NCBI GenBank assembly: GCA_964615505.1
Contig: CAZTOR010000014.1
Coordinates: 1-9,473 of the forward strand
Direction: 5' to 3'
From: ARS21 sp964615505
GTDB lineage: Archaea > Nanobdellota > Nanobdellia > UBA10117 > ARS21
DNA: 9,473 bases
Both the position numbers and the translations under genes were made by a program. The notes under the pieces are model-generated. The model was given only the letters and a program-made list of their open reading frames with translations, was not told the origin of the DNA and did not search any database. Shown here piece by piece: positions 5,704-9,473 of this stretch (position 1 is its first letter; every line of letters begins with the position of its first letter).

Positions 5704-6573
5704 ATGGACACATATCTAGATATTGTTCAAAGAGTTCTAACTGAAGGTTTATACAAAGAAAATCGTACTGAGACGCCGACTTATTCAATTACTGGTGAAA
5801 TGTTTGAGCATGATATGTCTGAAGGCTTTCCGTTGTTGACCACGAAACAAATGCCATTTAAGATGATTTCTTCAGAATTGGAATTTTTTATCAAAGGGAT
5901 TACTGACAAGAAATGGCTTCAAGAAAGGCGTAATTCAATTTGGAATGAATGGGCTTGGCAGAATAAAGTCCAGTATGGACACGCTGAAGAAACAAAAGAT
6001 AAGATGTTGATAGAAAGAGATCTTGGTCCAATATATGGTTTTCAATGGCGAAATTGGAATGCGAATTATACTGGTCATGAATCAGATTATAGTGGACAAG
6101 GAATTGACCAACTTGAAAAGTTGATTAGTAGTATTAAAAATAACCCTGATAGTAGAAGAATGTTGGTTTCAGCATGGAATCCCGATCAGTTGGAAGAAAT
6201 GGCCCTTCCGCCCTGTCATTATGGTTTCCAAGTGGTAGTTACAGAAAATAAATTAGACTTACTTTGGAATCAGCGCTCGGTTGATGTTGGATTAGGATTA
6301 CCTTTCAATATAGCAAGTTACGGTCTTTTACTTCATCTATTAGCGAAAGAAACTAATTATGAAGAAGGTAAACTTATTGGATTTTTAGGAGATGTTCATA
6401 TTTATGAAAATCATGTATCTGGATTAGAAAAACAATTGAATCGGGAGCCACTTAATCTTCCAGAAATTAAAACAGATAAATTCACTTCTATTATGGATTG
6501 GGAATACTCTGATTCAGAACTAATTGATTATGATTCATATGGTAAATTGAATCTTGGAAAACCTGCAATATAA
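5704..6573 (+). CDS. thyA: Thymidylate synthase, ThyA type
   Basis: Makes dTMP from dUMP using methylene-tetrahydrofolate; it uses the dUMP produced by Dut and feeds Tmk. It has 289 residues. Motifs, numbered from ATG 5704: FPLLTTKQMPFKMISSEL (42-59), DLGPIYGFQWR (106-116), the phosphate-binding DSRRMLVSAWNP (149-160) with R151/R152, catalytic C171 in ALPPCHYGFQ, QRSVDVGLGLPFNIASY (190-206) with D194 and N202, DVHIYENH (230-237), and a C-terminal KPAI that matches the tail closing the active site. No motif is missing, so it should be active and folate-dependent rather than ThyX. ATG 5704 is preferred over GTG 5701 because it fits the TATA box at about -27. Its TAA abuts the stop codon of PCNA directly. 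Confidence 0.96.
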   Translation: MDTYLDIVQRVLTEGLYKENRTETPTYSITGEMFEHDMSEGFPLLTTKQMPFKMISSELEFFIKGITDKKWLQERRNSIWNEWAWQNKVQYGHAEETKDKMLIERDLGPIYGFQWRNWNANYTGHESDYSGQGIDQLEKLISSIKNNPDSRRMLVSAWNPDQLEEMALPPCHYGFQVVVTENKLDLLWNQRSVDVGLGLPFNIASYGLLLHLLAKETNYEEGKLIGFLGDVHIYENHVSGLEKQLNREPLNLPEIKTDKFTSIMDWEYSDSELIDYDSYGKLNLGKPAI

Positions 6574-7320
6574 TTACTTATTTTCAATACGTGGTGCCAA
6601 AATAAAAGATAGTTGACATTGATTTAATGCTTTGAAATCTAATCTCAAAGGATAATCTGAACTGAATCCCAGCTTTGCAGTTTCAGAGAAAGATGCTGAT
6701 TTAGTCATTTTTTTCAAATAGTCAATAGAATAAATTGAGGTTGATGATTCTTTAATGTTTAACTCTTTTATAATTTCTGAATCGCCTCTCAAATCGATAT
6801 CTACTTTTCTCCCAGTATCTCCTGAAGTTAAATTAAATACTCCTTCTGCGGCACGCATGTTAACTGCGTCTCCAACAATAGATGCATCTTCTATAAAATC
6901 CTTGAATTCTCTAGAATCCATTTCAATAGATATATTGAAAGTTAATTCTGGAACTTTTCTTTCAGTTTCGTCTCCATCAATTAAAGGTATAGAAAAACGA
7001 CGAGTAGATGTTCCCGAAATTGTTGCATTCAAACGATTATTTGAATGTGTTAGGGTTAGAGATTCTCCTGTTCGAACTCTTTTAAGTGCTTGCTTCAACC
7101 CTTCCAAATTTATTGTAATTTTTGAAGGTTCATTTACTGAATATTCTGTGAATGAAGAAGGTAGAATTGTTAATATTACCATTGAAATATTTGCAGGATC
7201 CATTGCAATTAACTTTAATCCTTCGTTGGTCACATGGAAAGTTGCGTCAGAAATAAAATCAGATACTATTCCGATAGTGTTATTCAAAATTTTGATATCA
7301 TTAACTCTAAGCGTAAACAT
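6574..7320 (-). CDS. pcn: DNA polymerase sliding clamp (PCNA)
   Basis: Ring-forming clamp that tethers DNA polymerase, ligase, FEN1 and repair enzymes to DNA. It has 248 residues, the normal length for a homotrimeric archaeal PCNA with two repeated domains. Recognisable segments: the N-terminal domain with LKLIAMDPANISMV (35-48), whose first helices carry basic residues facing DNA; the interdomain connecting loop IPLIDGDETERKVPEL (111-126) where PIP-box partners dock; AAEGVFNLTSGDTG (157-170); YSIDYLKKM (197-205); and C-terminal LAPRIENK (241-248), which completes the partner-binding pocket. The ATG at 7320 has a TATA box centred 26 nt upstream. The gene ends flush with thyA. PCNA next to TFS is a gene arrangement I recall from other archaea; here two small genes lie between them. 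Confidence 0.95.
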   Translation of the reverse strand: MFTLRVNDIKILNNTIGIVSDFISDATFHVTNEGLKLIAMDPANISMVILTILPSSFTEYSVNEPSKITINLEGLKQALKRVRTGESLTLTHSNNRLNATISGTSTRRFSIPLIDGDETERKVPELTFNISIEMDSREFKDFIEDASIVGDAVNMRAAEGVFNLTSGDTGRKVDIDLRGDSEIIKELNIKESSTSIYSIDYLKKMTKSASFSETAKLGFSSDYPLRLDFKALNQCQLSFILAPRIENK

Positions 7321-7340
7321 GAACTTATTCTGTTATTGTG

Positions 7341-7350
7341 CTTTATAAAA
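7341..7350 (-). promoter_or_regulatory. TATA box of PCNA
   Basis: On the minus strand this reads TTTTATAAAG, a near-consensus archaeal TATA box centred 26 nt upstream of the PCNA ATG at 7320. No Shine-Dalgarno is present, consistent with leaderless initiation. A 10-bp palindrome AGTAGCTACT (7364-7373) lies 13 nt further upstream. Confidence 0.75.
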
Positions 7351-7373
7351 CTTAATATGTACGAGTAGCTACT

Positions 7374-7574
7374 TTATATTCGCAATAGGGAAATACGTAA
7401 AGTTATGTATATTCCGATAATTGCACCAATCGCCGTCAAAATTCCTGCTATCATTGGTGCACTATATCCTAACGTAGGTATTGAAAAAAAATTTGAAGAT
7501 ATATTTCCGCCTGCAAAAATCAATATTATTGAAAATATAGTCAAGGCAAAGTAATTGGTTCTGTATCTTCCCAT
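7374..7574 (-). CDS. Small two-span membrane protein, unknown function
   Basis: I do not recognise this 66-residue protein. It has a short basic N-terminus (MGRYRTNY), one hydrophobic span at about 8-24 (rich in I, F, L), a small polar loop (NISSNFFSIPTLGYS) and a second span at about 38-60 with glycine/alanine spacing (AGILTAIGAIIGIYITL), ending in RISLLRI. Basic residues at both ends suggest that both termini face the cytoplasm. No metal or catalytic motif is visible. It is supported as a real gene by a TATA box TTTATAAATT centred about 25 nt before its ATG, at the same spacing as neighbouring genes, and by filling the space between the OB-fold gene and PCNA. The evidence is context and hydrophobicity only. 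Confidence 0.72.
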   Translation of the reverse strand: MGRYRTNYFALTIFSIILIFAGGNISSNFFSIPTLGYSAPMIAGILTAIGAIIGIYITLRISLLRI

Positions 7575-7593
7575 GAAGTTTAATGTCTATAGG

Positions 7594-7603
7594 AATTTAT
7601 AAA
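7594..7603 (-). promoter_or_regulatory. TATA box of the small membrane protein gene, overlapping the OB-fold gene's 3' end
   Basis: On the minus strand this reads TTTATAAATT, centred about 25 nt upstream of ATG 7574. It covers the stop codon and last codons of the upstream OB-fold gene (7597-7935), so this promoter is embedded in coding sequence. Confidence 0.6.
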
Positions 7604-7935
7604 ACTAATTTTTTATAGAGATCAAAATCAACTCCTGAGAAATCTTGAATTATATCTGATTTTAGTTCTAAATCTTTTCCTTCACCCCAAGTCTTTCCTA
7701 AAACTCTAACAAGTTGACCTTCTTTCAAATTGTTAAATGAATTCATATTATTTGTAATGACGTTTATTCTTTCCGAGCCATCTTCAATAATAAATGAAAT
7801 TATTTCAGAGTCTTTACTTACCACAACTCCTGAAACTGCTACACTTGTATTTGGTTGTAGTTTTGATATTTTTTGATTTGAGAAAGGATATCGGACATAC
7901 GTTGGTTTCTCTTCAGAACTATTTTCTTCGGTCAT
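7597..7935 (-). CDS. OB-fold nucleic-acid-binding protein, RPA-like
   Basis: Predicted single-domain OB-fold protein of 112 residues. After an acidic N-terminal tail (MTEENSSEEKPTY), residues about 27-96 follow the five-strand OB pattern: VAVSGVVVSKDS, ISFIIEDGSERINVIT (48-61), LKEGQLVRVLGKTW (70-83) and DLELKSDIIQDF. The EDGSE turn after strand 2-3 and the EGQLVRVLGK strand are typical of RPA32/tRNA-anti-type nucleic-acid binders. There is no zinc finger, unlike the large archaeal RPA. Its position between TFS and PCNA suits a role in replication, repair or transcription. The binding partner and whether it prefers ssDNA or RNA cannot be read. The ATG at 7935 has a TATA box 26 nt upstream, so it probably has its own leaderless transcript. 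Confidence 0.8.
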   Translation of the reverse strand: MTEENSSEEKPTYVRYPFSNQKISKLQPNTSVAVSGVVVSKDSEIISFIIEDGSERINVITNNMNSFNNLKEGQLVRVLGKTWGEGKDLELKSDIIQDFSGVDFDLYKKLVL

Positions 7936-7956
7936 GAGCTATTTGAACTGCTTTGG

Positions 7957-7965
7957 TTTAAATAA
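7957..7965 (-). promoter_or_regulatory. TATA box of the OB-fold gene
   Basis: On the minus strand this reads TTATTTAAA, centred 26 nt upstream of ATG 7935, in the 48-nt gap after TFS. No Shine-Dalgarno precedes the ATG. Confidence 0.65.
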
Positions 7966-7983
7966 TTTTAGAAAGCAAAGAGT

Positions 7984-8250
7984 CTACGAATATTCTCTCC
8001 ATGTGTGTTTACATGAAACGCATCGGAAGAAAGAAGTTTCAGGCTCATCTGATGCTCGAGTTTGTTCTTCCCACCAAAATGCTTTACCGTGACTGCATTT
8101 TGGACATTCTTCATTTACCGTTGCAAGTTTTGATTCTTCTTCTGTGCTTGCACCTTTACCACGCTCTTCGTGTTTGGTTTTTTCCTTTAGTTTAACAGAT
8201 TTTTTCGGAATTTTAATGCTACCGTCTTTATTAAATAATGAACTAACCAT
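7984..8250 (-). CDS. tfs: Transcription factor S (TFIIS-like), lacking the N-terminal zinc ribbon
   Basis: Cleavage factor that enters the RNA polymerase secondary channel and rescues backtracked complexes. The C-terminal zinc ribbon is intact: C49-x2-C52, then QTRASDEPETSFF (63-75) with the catalytic acidic pair D68-E69, then C77-x2-C80 and HTWREY. Typical archaeal TFS proteins are about 100-110 residues with a second, N-terminal C-x2-C ribbon that anchors them to polymerase. Here the 88-residue protein begins MVSSLFNKDGSIKIPK with no cysteine before C49, so that ribbon is lost or reduced to a relic. The middle (about 17-48) is a charged linker. ATG 8250 is chosen because TTTATTTA lies 26 nt upstream; a TTG at 8271 would add seven residues and no cysteines. 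I checked the other frames upstream and found no displaced ribbon. Confidence 0.9.
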   Translation of the reverse strand: MVSSLFNKDGSIKIPKKSVKLKEKTKHEERGKGASTEEESKLATVNEECPKCSHGKAFWWEEQTRASDEPETSFFRCVSCKHTWREYS

Positions 8251-8272
8251 CAAAATAGAAAGAAGGAACAAG

Positions 8273-8280
8273 TAAATAAA
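8273..8280 (-). promoter_or_regulatory. TATA box of the TFS gene
   Basis: On the minus strand this reads TTTATTTA, centred 26 nt upstream of ATG 8250 in the 35-nt gap after the signal peptidase gene. It decides the start, because an alternative TTG at 8271 would begin right next to the box. Confidence 0.55.
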
Positions 8281-8285
8281 TGTTT

Positions 8286-8843
8286 CTAAATTTGACCTAA
8301 AAATTCCATAAATATGACTTTAACCCAGCCTAGAAGAGGTACTCTGGCTATTGTTTTGCCAATAATTTCGTCCTCATAGATATGTTCTTCAAAAATTAGC
8401 TGTCGAGGATTGTTATCTCCTTTGGTCCCAATCGAATTTCCGGATAATTCAACTACTCTATGAATTATGGGTTCGCGCCCTCTTGATTGAAAGACGATTA
8501 CGTCTCCGCGATGTATATCTTCAAATTCAACACCTTTCAAAACAATTGCATCTCCTTTGTTAAAACCGTCCTTTAAATCATAACTTTCAAATTCTGATTT
8601 TTTGATTTCAATTGATTCATAATATTCCGAATTTTCTGTCCACCATTTTTCAAATTCCGTGTTGTGTTCCATAGAATTGCTTACTACTGCAACAATAGGA
8701 AGTGACGTTCCGAAAATCATGCCTAAAATCGGATACAAAATAAATTTTCCGAAAAGAATTATTAATATCGCGCTTACTGCTAAAGACAGTAGACTGTCAT
8801 CGTACCATAAAAAATTCCAGAATTTTTTTAATTTTCGTTTCAT
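8286..8843 (-). CDS. Signal peptidase I, archaeal/ER (Sec11-like) type
   Basis: Membrane serine protease that removes Sec and Tat signal peptides outside the cytoplasmic membrane. It has 185 residues. A basic N-terminus (MKRKLKK) precedes a membrane span at about 17-40 (LLSLAVSAILIILFGKFILYPIL). The catalytic serine is S57 in VVSNSMEH (54-60). HRGDVIVFQ (111-119) is box C-like. IIHRVV (126-131) carries H128, where bacterial enzymes have the general-base lysine; this marks the archaeal/eukaryotic class. TKGDNNP (140-146) supplies the acidic D143. A hydrophobic segment near the C-terminus (VPLLGWVKVIFMEFLGQI) may form a second membrane contact. About 35 residues (61-95, including WW and many acidic residues) lie between the serine box and the next domain strand, longer than in minimal enzymes. 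Its ATG overlaps the DUF99 stop as ATGA, indicating coupled translation. Confidence 0.9.
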   Translation of the reverse strand: MKRKLKKFWNFLWYDDSLLSLAVSAILIILFGKFILYPILGMIFGTSLPIVAVVSNSMEHNTEFEKWWTENSEYYESIEIKKSEFESYDLKDGFNKGDAIVLKGVEFEDIHRGDVIVFQSRGREPIIHRVVELSGNSIGTKGDNNPRQLIFEEHIYEDEIIGKTIARVPLLGWVKVIFMEFLGQI

Positions 8844-9439
8844 GCTCTGCCTTTACTCTCTCCAAAAAATAATCCTGAACCAATTAAGTGAGATATTCGA
8901 ATTGGTTCTGGAACAATTCCGTTAATTGCAGTGAGTCGAATTAATTCTTGAGCGTCCTCTACTGAAATTCCGCAGCACTGAAAATAAATTTTCTTTGGTT
9001 TTGATAAAGTATGGTTCATTACTTCGACGTCATGAATTTGTCCAGCATTGTCAACCATGTTTGCACGCATTTCAGAATCGTCCAAATTCTTTAATGCACT
9101 TTTGATTTTTTTAAAATTTGGTTTCTTTCGAACAACTGCAATTACAGGTACTCGTGTTTTAATATTTAATTGTTTGATATCTAAAATATTGAAACCTGCA
9201 AAAGTAACTCCGTCCGTTATAATCGCATGTAATTGTGATTTTATTTTGCTAGAATTAACCAAATTCGTCAGTTTTTGAGTTGCGTCTATTCCGTCATAAT
9301 TTATTACTGTTGAAAGAAGCCCGTCCATTAATTTTGAACCTCGGAAAATAGTACCAACAACCGTTACTGGACCTTTTGAAACTCGAGAATGTGGAAAATC
9401 GTCGATTCCAAGTATTCGAACTTCTTCTGATAAAGTCAT
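8840..9439 (-). CDS. DUF99/UPF0215 family protein, endonuclease V-related fold (possible deoxyuridine endonuclease)
   Basis: Archaeal DUF99 protein of 199 residues, full length for the family. Hallmarks are RILGIDDFPHSR (8-19) with D13/D14, VVGTIFRGSKLMDGLL (27-42), the second acidic site TDGVTFAGFNILDI (75-88) with D76, VPVIAVVRKKPN (97-108), and the C-terminal RISHLIGSGLFFGESKGRA. The fold is RNase H-like and related to endonuclease V. As I recall, the family has been given the name endonuclease dU (cleaving at deoxyuridine), which I cannot verify here. That activity would fit a window rich in uracil- and damage-handling genes. ATG 9439 is the natural family start and has a TTTTATTTTA box about 25 nt upstream. 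It shares an ATGA overlap with signal peptidase, an apparently unrelated partner. The family call is strong; the biochemical role is moderate. Confidence 0.88.
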   Translation of the reverse strand: MTLSEEVRILGIDDFPHSRVSKGPVTVVGTIFRGSKLMDGLLSTVINYDGIDATQKLTNLVNSSKIKSQLHAIITDGVTFAGFNILDIKQLNIKTRVPVIAVVRKKPNFKKIKSALKNLDDSEMRANMVDNAGQIHDVEVMNHTLSKPKKIYFQCCGISVEDAQELIRLTAINGIVPEPIRISHLIGSGLFFGESKGRA

Positions 9440-9455
9440 ATATGGATTCGGTGCT

Positions 9456-9468
9456 AATAAAATAAAAG
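9456..9468 (-). promoter_or_regulatory. TATA-like box of the DUF99-signal peptidase operon
   Basis: On the minus strand this reads CTTTTATTTTATT, centred about 23-25 nt upstream of the ATG at 9439, close to the spacing seen at the other promoters. The window ends 5 nt further on, so upstream elements cannot be judged. Confidence 0.5.
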
Positions 9469-9473
9469 ATTAC

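Noticed and set aside
6755..7348. 197-codon open frame on the plus strand
   Set aside because: It lies almost wholly antisense to the clear PCNA gene, has no recognisable domain, and is a composition-driven shadow.
7364..7373. 10-bp palindrome AGTAGCTACT upstream of the PCNA TATA box
   Set aside because: Short enough to arise by chance in a window of this size, and it sits at the 3' edge of another gene. It is not reported as an operator.
7936..7983. CTTTG...CAAAG inverted repeat and T-rich stretch after TFS as a terminator
   Set aside because: The stem is only about five pairs with a long loop containing the OB gene's TATA box. I find no convincing terminator anywhere in the window.
8251..8330. 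Possible frameshifted N-terminal zinc ribbon of TFS
   Set aside because: I read the minus strand in other frames upstream of 8250 and saw no C-x2-C pair, only the end of the signal peptidase gene and the TATA box. The loss looks genuine, barring a larger assembly error.
1..9473. CRISPR array, tRNA/rRNA genes, insertion sequences, toxin-antitoxin or defence genes
   Set aside because: No regularly spaced repeats, cloverleaf-like segments, terminal inverted repeats or transposase motifs were seen. The window is filled by housekeeping genes.

Overview
This is an AT-rich window (about one third G+C by eye) from an archaeon. The evidence is the gene content: an MC1-type chromatin protein, a PCNA sliding clamp, transcription factor S, an archaeal/ER-type signal peptidase, a DUF99 protein and an Ogg2-type glycosylase. 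The promoters agree. Most transcription units have a TATA-like box centred about 24-27 nt upstream of the start codon, which implies leaderless mRNAs. Two downstream genes in operons, ogg and nifU, have Shine-Dalgarno sequences, and several others overlap their upstream neighbour. A DPANN or euryarchaeal lineage fits, but I cannot name the species. Coding density is very high. No gap between genes exceeds about 90 nt, and I see no RNA gene, mobile element, CRISPR array or long repeat.

Layout from left to right. Positions 1-232 (-) hold most of an MC1 chromatin-protein gene cut by the window edge. Positions 284-1334 (-) are a dut-ogg operon (dUTPase, then an Ogg2-type 8-oxoguanine glycosylase). 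Divergent from dut, 1421-3641 (+) is a tightly coupled three-gene operon: a helix-turn-helix regulator with C-terminal cysteines, the cysteine desulfurase IscS/NifS, and an IscU/NifU scaffold with a degraded BFD-like tail. An 18-bp perfect palindrome sits between the TATA box and the start codon of this operon. Converging on it, 3642-5618 (-) carries tmk (thymidylate kinase), a flavin reductase and nth (endonuclease III). Divergent from tmk, 5704-6573 (+) is thyA. Converging on thyA, 6574-9439 (-) carries PCNA, a 66-residue membrane protein, an OB-fold protein, TFS, signal peptidase I and a DUF99 protein. Each of these has its own promoter-like box except signal peptidase, which overlaps DUF99.

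The main theme is thymine supply and DNA maintenance. Dut removes dUTP and makes dUMP, ThyA methylates dUMP to dTMP, and Tmk makes dTDP. Ogg, Nth and perhaps the DUF99 protein act on damaged bases, and PCNA coordinates replication and repair. The Fe-S operon may supply the [4Fe-4S] cluster of Nth, but that link is inferred only from adjacency.

The points most worth following up are the possible Fe-S-responsive autoregulation of the regulator-iscS-nifU operon, the NifU tail that has lost most cluster ligands, and a TFS with no N-terminal zinc ribbon. A conserved-looking but unassigned pair (OB-fold protein and small membrane protein) also lies between TFS and PCNA.
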